Part shown: piece by piece, positions 1 through 8,244 of the stretch | Layout of the letters: the number at the start of each line of letters is the position of its first letter | Numbering within the stretch: the first letter of the stretch is position 1 | Assembly (NCBI GenBank): GCA_023396465.1 | Contig: JAEWWF010000109.1 | Span: forward strand, 1-21,770 | Source of the DNA: Pseudomonadota bacterium | Lineage (GTDB): Bacteria > Pseudomonadota > Alphaproteobacteria > Rhodospirillales > Rhodospirillaceae | Direction: 5' to 3' | Length of the DNA stretch: 21,770 bases | The notes under the pieces: generated by a model | Seen by the model: the letters and a program-made list of their open reading frames with translations, nothing else | Database searches by the model: none | Told to the model about the DNA's origin: nothing | Translations under genes and position numbers: made by a program

Positions 1-19
1 GACCTGGGAGACTTCGAGC

Positions 20-892
20 GTGTCTGACGCCGCCATCCGCCGCCGCCCGCTGTCCGCCGTGCCACACGCGCTGGACGCCTTCGCCGACCTCGCCGCCGCC
101 CTCGGCGGCCGCACGCCGGCGCTGTTCCTGGATTACGACGGCACCCTCACCGGCATCATGCCGCACCCCGACGACGCGGTGCTGAGCGACTCCGCCCGCC
201 AGCTGCTGCGGCGGGTGGCGGAGGTGCTGCCGGTGGCGGTGGTGTCAGGCCGCGACCGGCCCAACGTCGAGCGCATGGTCGGCATCGACCACCTGACCTA
301 CGCCGGAAGCCACGGCTTCGACGTCGAGGTGGCCGGCGGCGAGGCGGTGAAAAGCCCGGTCGACGGCGACTGGACCGAGGTGCTGGACAAGGCCGAACAG
401 CAGTTGCGCGACGGCCTCGCCGATGTGGCGGGCAGTCTGGTGGAGCGCAAGAAGTTCTCCATCGCCGCCCACTATCGCGGTGTCGCCGAGGAGGATTACC
501 CCGCCTTCCGGGCCGTGCTGGACGGTGCGGCGCGCGACTTCCCTGATCTCAAGGAAAAGACCGGCAAGAAGATCTTCGAGTTCCAGCCGGCCATCGACTG
601 GGACAAGGGCCGCTGCGTCCTGTGGCTGCTGGAGGCGCTGGACCTGCGGCGGCCGGACATCGCGCCACTGTTTCTCGGCGACGACGTGACCGACGAGGAT
701 GCCTTCGCCGCCCTCCAGGGCACCGAGGGCGGCCTCGGCATCGTCTGCGCCGACGCTGGCGATGAACCGGACCGCGCCACCGCCGCCGCCTTCCGCGTCG
801 ATGACCCCGATCAGGTGCTGACCCTGTTGGCGCGGCTGGCCGGCATCGACCTGCCGCCGCCCGGCTCCGACGACGGGGAGGCGCCGGCATGA
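20..892 (+). CDS. otsB: Trehalose-6-phosphate phosphatase (HAD superfamily)
   Basis: This enzyme should hydrolyse trehalose-6-phosphate to trehalose and phosphate in the cytoplasm, the second step of the OtsA-OtsB route. The 290-aa product has the HAD motifs in order: motif I LDYDGTLTG with the nucleophile Asp38 and the acid/base Asp40, motif II VVSGRD near residue 77, a conserved DKGRCV segment near residue 195 that supplies the motif III lysine, and motif IV LGDDVTDED with the Mg-binding Asp221, Asp222 and Asp225. Length is close to the usual bacterial OtsB. I use the GTG at 20, which has a GGGAG Shine-Dalgarno at 6-10; the next methionines lie inside the conserved domain. The stop overlaps the start of the GH65 gene (ATGA at 889-892), so the two are probably translationally coupled. 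The operon promoter lies upstream of the window. Confidence 0.93.
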   Translation: MSDAAIRRRPLSAVPHALDAFADLAAALGGRTPALFLDYDGTLTGIMPHPDDAVLSDSARQLLRRVAEVLPVAVVSGRDRPNVERMVGIDHLTYAGSHGFDVEVAGGEAVKSPVDGDWTEVLDKAEQQLRDGLADVAGSLVERKKFSIAAHYRGVAEEDYPAFRAVLDGAARDFPDLKEKTGKKIFEFQPAIDWDKGRCVLWLLEALDLRRPDIAPLFLGDDVTDEDAFAALQGTEGGLGIVCADAGDEPDRATAAAFRVDDPDQVLTLLARLAGIDLPPPGSDDGEAPA

Positions 893-3354
893 GTGATGAC
901 GGCTGGACGCTGACCTACGACCGCTATGATCCCGCCGCCCAAGGGCTGCGAGAAGCACTATGCGCCGTCGGCAACGGCTTCACGGTCACCCGCGGCGCCT
1001 TCCCCTGGGCGACCGCCGGCGACACCCACTATCCCGGCACCTACCTTGCCGGCGGCTACAACCGGCTGGTCACCCGGGTCGCCGACCGCGACGTGGTGAA
1101 CGAGGATCTGGTCAACCTGCCCGACTGGTCGGCCCTGCGCCTGCGCATCAACGGCGGCCCGTGGCTCGACCTCGACGCCTGCGAGGTGCTGGAGTTCCGG
1201 CAGTCCCTCGACCTGCGCGGCGGCGTGCTGTGCGTCACCGCGCGGGTGCGCGACGGCGACGGCCGCGACTCGACGCTGACGGCGCGGCGCTTCGTCCACA
1301 TGGAATATCCCCACCTGATGGCGCAAAGCCTCAGCCTGGAAGCCCACGGCTGGTCCGGCACGGTGGAGATCGACAGCCCGCTCGACGGTCGCATCGTCAA
1401 TGCCGGCGTGCGCCGCTACGCCGATCTCGCCAGCCGCCACCTGGAGCCGGCGGAGACGCTGGCGTGGCGGCGCGACGGTTGCGATGCCGACGACGAGGCC
1501 GGCGAGTCGATCCTCTGCCTCGTCACCCGCTTCGTGCAAAGCCGCCTGCGCATCGGCCAGGCCGCCCGCACCCGCCTCAGTCGTGACGGCGCCCCCCTGG
1601 CCGATGCCGCCAGCCGGGTGGAGACGCCGGAGGACGGCCACATTCGACAGGTGTTCACGGTCGCCGTGGAGCCTGGGGCGCCGGTGACGGTGGAGAAGGT
1701 GGCGGCGCTGCACACCGGCCGCGATGCGGCCATTTCCGAACCGGGGTTGGCGGCGCGCGAGGCGGTGGCCTGCGCCCCCTGCATGGCCGACCTGGAGGCC
1801 ACCCACCGGCGGGCCTGGGACCGGTTGTGGCGGCGCTGCGACATCAATGCCAACGGCGATGCCCGCACCCAGATGATCCTGCGCCTGCACATCTTCCACC
1901 TGCTGCAAACCCTGTCGCCCAACACCGTCGACCTGGACGTCGGCACGCCGGCACGCGGCTGGCACGGCGAGGCCTATCGCGGCCATGTGTTCTGGGATGA
2001 GCTGTTCATCCTGCCGTTCCTGCACCTGCGGCTGCCGGCCATCGCCAAGGCCATGCTGCGCTACCGTCATCATCGCCTGGGAGCGGCGCGGCGGGCGGCG
2101 CGGGCGGCCGGCTTCCGGGGTGCCATGTTCCCCTGGCAGTCAGGCAGCGACGGGCGGGAGGAAAGCCAGGTCGTCCACCTGAACCCCAAGTCCGGCCGCT
2201 GGGTGGCGGACAACACCTGGCTGCAACGCCATGTCTCGCTGGCGGTGGCCTACAATGCCTGGAGCCACTACGTCACCACCGGCGACCGCGCCTTCCTGGA
2301 AAGCCGCGGCGCCGAACTGATCCTGGAGGTGACGCGGTTCTTCGCCTCCCTCACCCATTTCAACGACGACCGCGGCCGCTATGAAATCCATGGCGTCATG
2401 GGGCCGGACGAGTACCATGACGCCTATCCCGACAGCGACGCGCCGGGGCTGAACAACAACGCCTACACCAACGTGTTCACCGCTTGGCTGATGACCACCG
2501 CCGGCCGCCTGCTGGCCGAACTGGACCCCGAAACCCGCGGCGACCTCTGCGCCAAGCTCCAGATCACGGACGAGGAATGCGCCCGCTGGGACGACATCGG
2601 TCACCGCCTGTTCGTGCCCTTCCACGACGACGGCATCCTCAGCCAGTTCGAGGGCTACGAGCACCTGGAGGAGTTCGACTGGGAGGGCTACCGCGACCGC
2701 TACGGCGACATCCACCGCCTCGACCGCATCCTGGAGGCCGAGGGCGACAGCGCCAACCGCTACAAGCTGTCGAAGCAGGCCGACGCGCTCATGCTGTTCT
2801 ACCTGTTCCCGGAACGGGAGTTGGAGGCGCTGCTCGGCCGCCTCGGCTACCGGTTCGGGCCGGAGCAGTGGCGGCGCACGGTGGACTACTACCTTGCCCG
2901 CACCAGCCACGGCTCCACCCTGTCCTATCTGGTCCATACCTGGGTGATGGCCCGCAGCCATCCCGATCGGGCATGGGATCTGTTCCGCACGGCGCTGGAA
3001 AGCGACATCTCCGACATCCAGGGCGGCACCACGGCGGAAGGCATCCACCTCGGCGCCATGGCCGGCACGGTGGACCTGGTGCAGCGCTGCTTCACCGGCA
3101 TGGCGGAACAGGATGGCGCGCTGGTGTTCGATCCGGTGATGCCCGGCCGCCTGAAGGACGTCTCCCTGCGCGTGCGTTTCCGCGAGAAATGGCTGCATGT
3201 GGCGCTGGGAGACGACTGCCTGACCCTGTCCGCCGCCGATGACTGGACCACGCCGTTGACGGTGGTGGTGCGGGGCAGGCGGGCGACTCTCACCGCCGGG
3301 GAGGTTCGCGCGTTCCTCTTGCGGGACGATGCCGCCGACGGACGGCGGACCTGA
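889..3354 (+). CDS. Glycoside hydrolase family 65 protein, probable trehalose/kojibiose-type disaccharide phosphorylase
   Basis: GH65 enzymes are mostly inverting phosphorylases that split alpha-linked diglucosides (trehalose, maltose, kojibiose, nigerose) with phosphate into glucose and beta-glucose-1-phosphate. The 821-aa product has the expected N-terminal beta-sandwich (about 1-290), (alpha/alpha)6 barrel (about 320-700) and small C-terminal beta domain. The catalytic acid region MGPDEYHD places the general acid at Glu508. Two phosphate-binding signatures of the phosphorylases are present: the KQAD motif (Lys629-Gln630) and HGSTLS (from His674). This favours a phosphorylase over a hydrolase. 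A GGGGAG Shine-Dalgarno lies at 875-880. It overlaps otsB by 4 nt, and otsA follows after 29 nt, so trehalose or a close relative is the likely substrate. GH65 specificities are hard to tell apart from sequence. No beta-phosphoglucomutase gene is visible here to use its product. Confidence 0.88.
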   Translation: MSDDGWTLTYDRYDPAAQGLREALCAVGNGFTVTRGAFPWATAGDTHYPGTYLAGGYNRLVTRVADRDVVNEDLVNLPDWSALRLRINGGPWLDLDACEVLEFRQSLDLRGGVLCVTARVRDGDGRDSTLTARRFVHMEYPHLMAQSLSLEAHGWSGTVEIDSPLDGRIVNAGVRRYADLASRHLEPAETLAWRRDGCDADDEAGESILCLVTRFVQSRLRIGQAARTRLSRDGAPLADAASRVETPEDGHIRQVFTVAVEPGAPVTVEKVAALHTGRDAAISEPGLAAREAVACAPCMADLEATHRRAWDRLWRRCDINANGDARTQMILRLHIFHLLQTLSPNTVDLDVGTPARGWHGEAYRGHVFWDELFILPFLHLRLPAIAKAMLRYRHHRLGAARRAARAAGFRGAMFPWQSGSDGREESQVVHLNPKSGRWVADNTWLQRHVSLAVAYNAWSHYVTTGDRAFLESRGAELILEVTRFFASLTHFNDDRGRYEIHGVMGPDEYHDAYPDSDAPGLNNNAYTNVFTAWLMTTAGRLLAELDPETRGDLCAKLQITDEECARWDDIGHRLFVPFHDDGILSQFEGYEHLEEFDWEGYRDRYGDIHRLDRILEAEGDSANRYKLSKQADALMLFYLFPERELEALLGRLGYRFGPEQWRRTVDYYLARTSHGSTLSYLVHTWVMARSHPDRAWDLFRTALESDISDIQGGTTAEGIHLGAMAGTVDLVQRCFTGMAEQDGALVFDPVMPGRLKDVSLRVRFREKWLHVALGDDCLTLSAADDWTTPLTVVVRGRRATLTAGEVRAFLLRDDAADGRRT

Positions 3355-3383
3355 CGGCGGCGACAACAGGAAGGAGAACCAGG

Positions 3384-4778
3384 GTGTCGAGACTGGTGGT
3401 GGTATCCAACCGGGTGGCGGTGCCCGACGACGGCCCGGCGCGGGCGGGCGGACTGGCCGTCGCCCTGCGGGAAGCCTTGCAGGAAAACGGGGGTGTATGG
3501 TTCGGCTGGAGCGGCAAGTCGGTGGCCCGCCCGGCGGAGGAACCGGCCATCACCGAAGCACCGCCAGTCACCTACGCCACCCTTGATCTGTCGCGCCGCG
3601 ATCATCAGGAATACTATAACGGTTTCGCCAACCGCACCCTGTGGCCGCTGCTCCACTACCGCCTCGATCTGGCCGAGTTCAACCGCCAGGACTATGCCGG
3701 CTACCTGCGCGTCAACACCCATTTCGCCGAGAAGCTGCGACCCCTGATCCGCCCCAGCGACGACATCTGGGTCCACGATTACCACCTGATCCCCTTCGCC
3801 AGCGAACTGCGCCGGCTCGGCGTCGACAACCGCATGGGCTTCTTCCTGCACACTCCCTTTCCGGCCATGGAAGTATTCCTGGCGCTGCCCAGTCACGAGC
3901 GGCTGGCGCGGTCGCTGTGCGCCTACGACGTGGTCGGCTTCCAGACGGTCAATGACCTGCGCGCCTTCCAGGACTACATCGTCCACGAGCAGCGCGGCGA
4001 GATCCTGGGCGACGGCATGCTGCGGGTCTTTGGCCGCACCCTGCGGGCCGAGGTCTACCCCATCGGCATCGAGGTGGAGACCATGCAACGCACCGCCGCC
4101 CACGCCATGCAGGAAAGCCACCTGCGGCGGCTGGTGAAGCACATGGGCGAGCGTCAACTGATGATCGGGGTCGACCGCCTCGACTATTCCAAGGGAATCC
4201 CCGAGCGCTTCCGCTCCTTCGAGCGGTTTCTCCAGAAATTCCCGGCCAACCAGGGGCGGGTATCGCTCATGCAGATCGCGCCGGTGTCGCGCGGCGAGGT
4301 GCCCGAGTACAAGAACATCCGGGCCGAGTTGGAAAGCCTCGCCGGCCACATCAATGGCGTCTACGGTGAATTGGACTGGATGCCGATCCGCTATCTCAAC
4401 AAGGGCTTCCCGCGTGACACCCTGACCGGCTTCTACCGGGTCTGCCGGGTCGGCGTGGTGACCCCCTTGCGGGATGGCATGAATCTGGTCGCCAAGGAAT
4501 ACGTCGCCAGCCAGAACCCGCACGAGCCCGGCGTGCTGGTGCTGTCGCGCTTCGCCGGCGCGGCGCGGGAGCTGGACGCCGCCCTGCTGGTCAACCCCTT
4601 CGACCACGAGAACGTCGCCGACGCCCTGAACCGGGCGCTGACCATGTCGCTGGAGGAGCGGCGCGAGCGATGGGAAGCGATGATGGTCCGGGTCCACGAC
4701 AGTTCGCTCGACAAGTGGCGCGAGCGCTTTCTGTCGGTGCTGCGCGCCGTGCCCGAAGGCGGCTATGCTGCGGCCTGA
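3384..4778 (+). CDS. otsA: Alpha,alpha-trehalose-phosphate synthase (UDP-forming), GT20
   Basis: OtsA joins glucose from UDP-glucose to glucose-6-phosphate, giving trehalose-6-phosphate. The 464-aa protein is close to the length of E. coli OtsA and collinear with it. Arg10 and the GGLA loop (22-25) form the N-terminal nucleotide-sugar and phosphate site. VHDYH places Asp132 where E. coli has Asp130. GVDRLDYSKG gives Arg265 and Lys270, matching Arg262 and Lys267. TPLRDGMNLVAKEY gives Asp364, matching Asp361. All key residues are intact. The start is a GTG with AAGGAG at 3371-3376, 7 nt upstream. It lies 29 nt after the GH65 gene and 33 nt before glk, clearly part of one operon. The gene order otsB-GH65-otsA separates the two biosynthetic genes by a probable degradative one. 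Confidence 0.96.
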   Translation: MSRLVVVSNRVAVPDDGPARAGGLAVALREALQENGGVWFGWSGKSVARPAEEPAITEAPPVTYATLDLSRRDHQEYYNGFANRTLWPLLHYRLDLAEFNRQDYAGYLRVNTHFAEKLRPLIRPSDDIWVHDYHLIPFASELRRLGVDNRMGFFLHTPFPAMEVFLALPSHERLARSLCAYDVVGFQTVNDLRAFQDYIVHEQRGEILGDGMLRVFGRTLRAEVYPIGIEVETMQRTAAHAMQESHLRRLVKHMGERQLMIGVDRLDYSKGIPERFRSFERFLQKFPANQGRVSLMQIAPVSRGEVPEYKNIRAELESLAGHINGVYGELDWMPIRYLNKGFPRDTLTGFYRVCRVGVVTPLRDGMNLVAKEYVASQNPHEPGVLVLSRFAGAARELDAALLVNPFDHENVADALNRALTMSLEERRERWEAMMVRVHDSSLDKWRERFLSVLRAVPEGGYAAA

Positions 4779-4811
4779 CTCTGTCCTCCGCCGTTGCATC
4801 GGGAGTCCCCC

Positions 4812-5786
4812 ATGGTTGAGCCCGCGTCCGCCCCCGGCCTGATCGCCGACATCGGCGGCACCAATGCCCGCTTCGCCCTGACCGGCCCGGACGGCGAGGC
4901 CCATGACGCCCGCACCCTGCTGTGCGCCGATTACGATGGTCCGGCGGCGGCGGCCCAAGCCTACCTGCGCGAAGTGCGGCCGGCGGTGGCTCCCACACGG
5001 GGCGCCTTCTGCGTCGCCTGTCCGGTGGCCGGTGACGGGGTGGCCCTGACCAACAACCCCTGGCGCTTCAGCATCGCCGCCACCCGCGCCACCCTCGGCC
5101 TTGCGCATCTGACGGTGGTCAACGATTTCGTCGCCAACGCCCTGGCGGTGCCGCGTCTGTCCGCCGCCGACCGGGTGCGCATCGGCGGCGGCGAGCCGGT
5201 GGCCGGGCGCCCCATGGCGGTGCTCGGCCCCGGCACCGGGCTCGGGGTGGCGCTGCTGGTGCCGACCGCCGACGGCGCGCTGGTGCCGGTGGCGACCGAA
5301 GGCGGCCACGTCACCATGCCGGCCACCGACGCCCGCGAGGCGGCGGTGCTGGAGCGGCTAGGACGACGGTTCGATCATGTGTCGGCCGAACGGGTGATCT
5401 CCGGCGCCGGCATCGTCAACGTCTATCAGGCCCTGTGCGGGGTGGAAGGGGCTGAACCGGTCACCGACGACCCGGCCGAGATCGGCCGCCGCGCCCTCGA
5501 TGACGGCGATCCGCTGGCGCTGGGCAGCCTGCATCTGGTGTTCGGCATGTTGGGCACGGTCGCCGGCAATCTGGCGCTGTCCAGCGGGGCGCTCGGCGGG
5601 GTGACGATCATGGGCGGCATCGTGCCGCGCTACCTCGATCTCTTCCGCGCCAGTCCGTTCCGCGCCAAGTTCGAGGCCAAGGGCCGGTTCCGCGATTACC
5701 TGAGCGGCATCCCGGTCGACGTGGTGGTTCACCACTACCCCGCCTTCGTGGGGCTGGCGGGGCTGGTGACGGCACCAATCCGGTGA
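4812..5786 (+). CDS. glk: Glucokinase (E. coli Glk family)
   Basis: Glucokinase phosphorylates glucose with ATP to glucose-6-phosphate. The 324-aa product has the Glk phosphate-1 motif ADIGGTNARFAL near the N-terminus (Asp13, Gly15-Gly16-Thr17), VVNDFVANALAVP with the catalytic base Asp105, the GPGTGLGVALLVP adenosine/phosphate loop, TEGGHV, and ERVISGAGIVNVY. This is the non-ROK proteobacterial family. I start it at the ATG at 4812, which has CGGGAG at 4800-4805 with a 6-nt spacer. A TTG at 4794 is in frame but would place that Shine-Dalgarno inside the coding sequence. It follows otsA by 33 nt. In this operon it could rephosphorylate glucose released by the GH65 enzyme or supply glucose-6-phosphate to OtsA. 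Confidence 0.93.
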   Translation: MVEPASAPGLIADIGGTNARFALTGPDGEAHDARTLLCADYDGPAAAAQAYLREVRPAVAPTRGAFCVACPVAGDGVALTNNPWRFSIAATRATLGLAHLTVVNDFVANALAVPRLSAADRVRIGGGEPVAGRPMAVLGPGTGLGVALLVPTADGALVPVATEGGHVTMPATDAREAAVLERLGRRFDHVSAERVISGAGIVNVYQALCGVEGAEPVTDDPAEIGRRALDDGDPLALGSLHLVFGMLGTVAGNLALSSGALGGVTIMGGIVPRYLDLFRASPFRAKFEAKGRFRDYLSGIPVDVVVHHYPAFVGLAGLVTAPIR

Positions 5787-6075
5787 AGCATCTATCAAAT
5801 AAATGATACCTATCCATTTTCCCCATGACTTGAGGCTGCACGGCCGCCGACACGGCGGCACTTCCCCTGTCATGGTCTCTGCGCTATTTTCGGCACCGCG
5901 CGGACATCGCTCCGCTCCGCGGCCAGCCCGACGGGGCACGCATCAGGACGGACCCGCGCATGCCTGCGTTGCCGCAGGGGGGATGGTTCAGCAGCACGCG
6001 ATACGGGCAACGGCATCCAAGGCGCCGCCGCCGGTGGGCGCTGCGGCAGGCCTTGTTGTCATTTTGGGGGATACC
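5787..6075. other. Intergenic region between glk and the sodium-channel gene
   Basis: This 289-nt stretch begins with an AT-richer patch (about 5788-5823) that stands out from the surroundings and is the likeliest site of a promoter for the channel gene, although I could not find a convincing -35/-10 pair. A 6-bp hairpin (GCCGCC at 5843-5848, GGCGGC at 5854-5859) has no T-run. The reading frame of the downstream gene is open back to about 5803, but translation from there would add a low-complexity, proline/arginine-rich leader not expected of the channel family. I see no RNA gene. Confidence 0.5.
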
Positions 6076-6927
6076 ATGGAAGCGTGCGTGGAACGGCCGG
6101 GCGTCATCGAGCGCGCCGGCCAGTGGGTGGAGAGCCGTAAGGTCCAGACCGTCATCACCGCCCTGATCATCATCAATGCCATCATTCTCGGCCTGGAGAC
6201 GTCGCCGACCGTCACCGCCGCCATTGGGCCGCTGATCGCGCGGATCGACCAAGCCATTCTTGGTGTTTTCATCGTCGAGTTGGTGATCCGCATTGCCTAC
6301 CGCCGCGGCGCCTTCTTCCGCGACGGCTGGAGTCTGTTCGATCTGGCCGTGGTGCTGATCGCCGTCCTGCCCACCACGCCGGGCCTCGCGGTGCTGCGCG
6401 CCTTGCGCGTGCTGCGCGTGCTGCGCCTCATCACCGTGCTGCCGCGTCTGAAGATGATCGTCTCGGCGCTGCTGTCGTCGCTGCCGGGCCTTGGCATGAT
6501 CGCCCTGCTGCAAGGGTTGCTGTTCTACGTCGCGGCGGTGATCGCCACCAAGACCTTCGGTGCCGACTTTCCCGAATGGTTCGGCTCCATCGGGGCATCG
6601 CTCTACAGCCTGTTCCAGATCATGACCCTGGAAAGCTGGTCCATGGGCATCGTGCGGCCGGTGATGGAGAAGTTCCCGCTGGCGTGGTCGTTCTTCGTGC
6701 CATTCATCCTGATCGCCACCTTCACCATGCTGAACCTGTTCATCGCGGTGATCGTCAACGCCATGCAGAGCCTGCATGAGGAAGAACGGGCGGAAATCGA
6801 ACGCGAGGTCGGCGAGGTCGCCCAGACCGCCACCGATACGGTGCTGGCTGAACTGCAAAACCTGCGGGCGGAGATTGCCGCCCTGCGGCAGGAGCAGCAG
6901 GCGGCCCGCCAGCAGCCGGCCGAGTAA
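6076..6927 (+). CDS. Bacterial voltage-gated sodium channel (NaChBac/NavAb family, PF00520)
   Basis: This is a single-domain six-helix ion channel that works as a homotetramer in the inner membrane. The 283-aa product shows S1 (about 24-42), S2 (about 56-75), S3 (about 83-100) and an S4 voltage sensor with arginines every third residue at 108, 111, 114 and 117. S5 (about 132-158) is followed by a pore loop and S6 (about 200-230). The selectivity filter TLESWSM (184-190, Glu186) is the same as that of NavAb and diagnostic of sodium selectivity. A cytoplasmic tail rich in Glu, Leu and Gln (about 235-278) forms a heptad coiled coil, as known for tetramer assembly in this family. The ATG at 6076 has a GGGGG Shine-Dalgarno at 6066-6070. 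The gene appears monocistronic and converges on the CoA-transferase gene. Such channels have been linked to motility, pH or chemotaxis in some bacteria, but the role here is not shown. Confidence 0.94.
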   Translation: MEACVERPGVIERAGQWVESRKVQTVITALIIINAIILGLETSPTVTAAIGPLIARIDQAILGVFIVELVIRIAYRRGAFFRDGWSLFDLAVVLIAVLPTTPGLAVLRALRVLRVLRLITVLPRLKMIVSALLSSLPGLGMIALLQGLLFYVAAVIATKTFGADFPEWFGSIGASLYSLFQIMTLESWSMGIVRPVMEKFPLAWSFFVPFILIATFTMLNLFIAVIVNAMQSLHEEERAEIEREVGEVAQTATDTVLAELQNLRAEIAALRQEQQAARQQPAE

Positions 6928-6935
6928 ACCCGACA

Positions 6936-6949
6936 GCGCCGCCGGGCGC
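6936..6949. terminator. Weak hairpin between convergent genes
   Basis: GCGCC (6936-6940) and GGCGC (6945-6949) can pair around a 4-nt loop in the 28-nt gap between the convergent channel and CoA-transferase genes. There is no T-run on either side, so this is only a possible terminator. Confidence 0.2.
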
Positions 6950-6955
6950 GGGGCG

Positions 6956-8170
6956 TCACAGAATGCCCTGCGCCCGGTAAGCGGCCAGTTCCTCGTCGGT
7001 CAGGCCGCACAGCTTGCCAAGGATGTCGGCGGTGCCCTCGCCAAGCGCCGGGCCCAGACGCTCCACCCGACCAGGGGTGGCGGTCAGGCGCGGCACCACG
7101 TTCGGCACCACCACCTCGCCCAACACCGCGTCGGCCATGCGCAGCAGGTTGCCCCGAGCGGCGACCTGCGGGTCGGCGAAGATGTCGGCGATGGTGTTGA
7201 TGGCCCCGCACGGCACCTCCTCCGCCAGACAGAGGGCGAGCACCTGCTCGCGGTCGTGGCAAGCCGTCCAGGCGGCGACCGCGCCGTCCACCGCCTCGCG
7301 GTCGGTCAGCCGCGCCGCCACCTGCCCGTGCGAGGCGGCCAAATCGGCCCGCCGCATGGCGCGGGTCAGGCGCTCGAACATCTTGTCGTTGGTGCAGGCG
7401 ATGGCCACCCAATGCCCGTCGGCGCATTGGAAATGGCCATGCGGGCAGGCATTGAGCGTGCCCGCCCCTTCCGGCCCTCGCACCGTGCCCTCGTGCGCGT
7501 AGCGTGGGGCCAGTTCATCGAGCACCCGGAACACACTTTCATAAAGCCCGATGTCGACCTGCTGACCCTCGCCGGTGCGGTCGCGGTGGCGCAGGGCCAC
7601 CAGAACGCCGACGGCTCCGAACAGGCCGCTCATGTAATCAGCGAGCGAGGTGGAGCCGGGCGTCACCGGAGGCCCGTCCGGCATGCCGGCCAGATGGGTG
7701 AGGCCGCCGACGGCATGGGCGATGCGGGCGAAACCGGGGCGGTCGCGATAGGGGCCGGTCTGGCCGTAGCCCGACACCCGCAGCATGACAAGGCCAGGGT
7801 TCACCGCCCGCAGGTCATCCCAGCCGAGCCCCCATTTTTCCAGCGTGCCGGGGCGGAAATTCTCGCACACGACATCGGCCTGCACGGCCATCTGGCGGAA
7901 CAGCGCCGCCCCCTTGGGGTGACGCAGGTCGAGGGTGACGGAGCGCTTGTTGCGCGCCTCCGACAGCCAGGCGAGGCTGTCGCCACGGGTGGTCGGAGTG
8001 CCGAAGCGGCGAAAGGGATCGCCGCCACCGGGCTGCTCCACCTTGATCACCTCGGCGCCGAACTCGGCCAGGATGGCGGCGGCGTAAGGGGCGGCGATGA
8101 ACGTGGCGCAGTCGAGCACCCGCACGCCGGCCAGCGGCAGGGGGGCGGCATCGGAGGTGGCGGTGGTCAT
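6956..8170 (-). CDS. Family III CoA-transferase (CaiB/BaiF type)
   Basis: Family III enzymes move coenzyme A between carboxylic acids through an aspartyl-CoA mixed anhydride. Relatives include formyl-CoA:oxalate, carnitine and succinyl-CoA-dependent transferases. The 404-aa length is typical. The N-terminus shows the family signature LAGVRVLDCATFIAAPYA, followed by FGAEVIKVEQPGGGDP and ARNKRSVTLDL. The catalytic aspartate is Asp178 in SLADYMSG. The C-terminal part has the EVPCGAINT and FADPQVAARG elements. The ATG complementary to 8168-8170 has GGGGAG at 8186-8181 with a 10-nt spacer, and the protein begins a few residues before the conserved domain. The DUF218 gene lies 74 nt upstream on the same strand. 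No acyl-CoA dehydrogenase, hydratase or other partner is nearby, so the substrate cannot be assigned. Confidence 0.92.
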   Translation of the reverse strand: MTTATSDAAPLPLAGVRVLDCATFIAAPYAAAILAEFGAEVIKVEQPGGGDPFRRFGTPTTRGDSLAWLSEARNKRSVTLDLRHPKGAALFRQMAVQADVVCENFRPGTLEKWGLGWDDLRAVNPGLVMLRVSGYGQTGPYRDRPGFARIAHAVGGLTHLAGMPDGPPVTPGSTSLADYMSGLFGAVGVLVALRHRDRTGEGQQVDIGLYESVFRVLDELAPRYAHEGTVRGPEGAGTLNACPHGHFQCADGHWVAIACTNDKMFERLTRAMRRADLAASHGQVAARLTDREAVDGAVAAWTACHDREQVLALCLAEEVPCGAINTIADIFADPQVAARGNLLRMADAVLGEVVVPNVVPRLTATPGRVERLGPALGEGTADILGKLCGLTDEELAAYRAQGIL

Positions 8171-8244
8171 CGGTCTGTTTCTCCCCTCGAACGGAACGGC
8201 ACGGCGGCGGGCGATCTTGCGGCAGGCGGACGCCACCGGCAAGA

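Noticed and set aside
2925..5309. Long minus-strand open frame antisense to the GH65 gene, otsA and glk
   Set aside because: It spans three genes with intact catalytic motifs and shows no recognisable domain, so it is a GC-bias shadow.
5843..5859. Hairpin GCCGCC/GGCGGC after glk as an intrinsic terminator
   Set aside because: The stem is only 6 bp, with no T-run, and such GCC/GGC pairs are common by chance in this DNA.
5803..6075. In-frame upstream extension of the sodium channel gene
   Set aside because: The extra 91 residues are not channel-like, and the ATG at 6076 has a good Shine-Dalgarno directly before helix S1.
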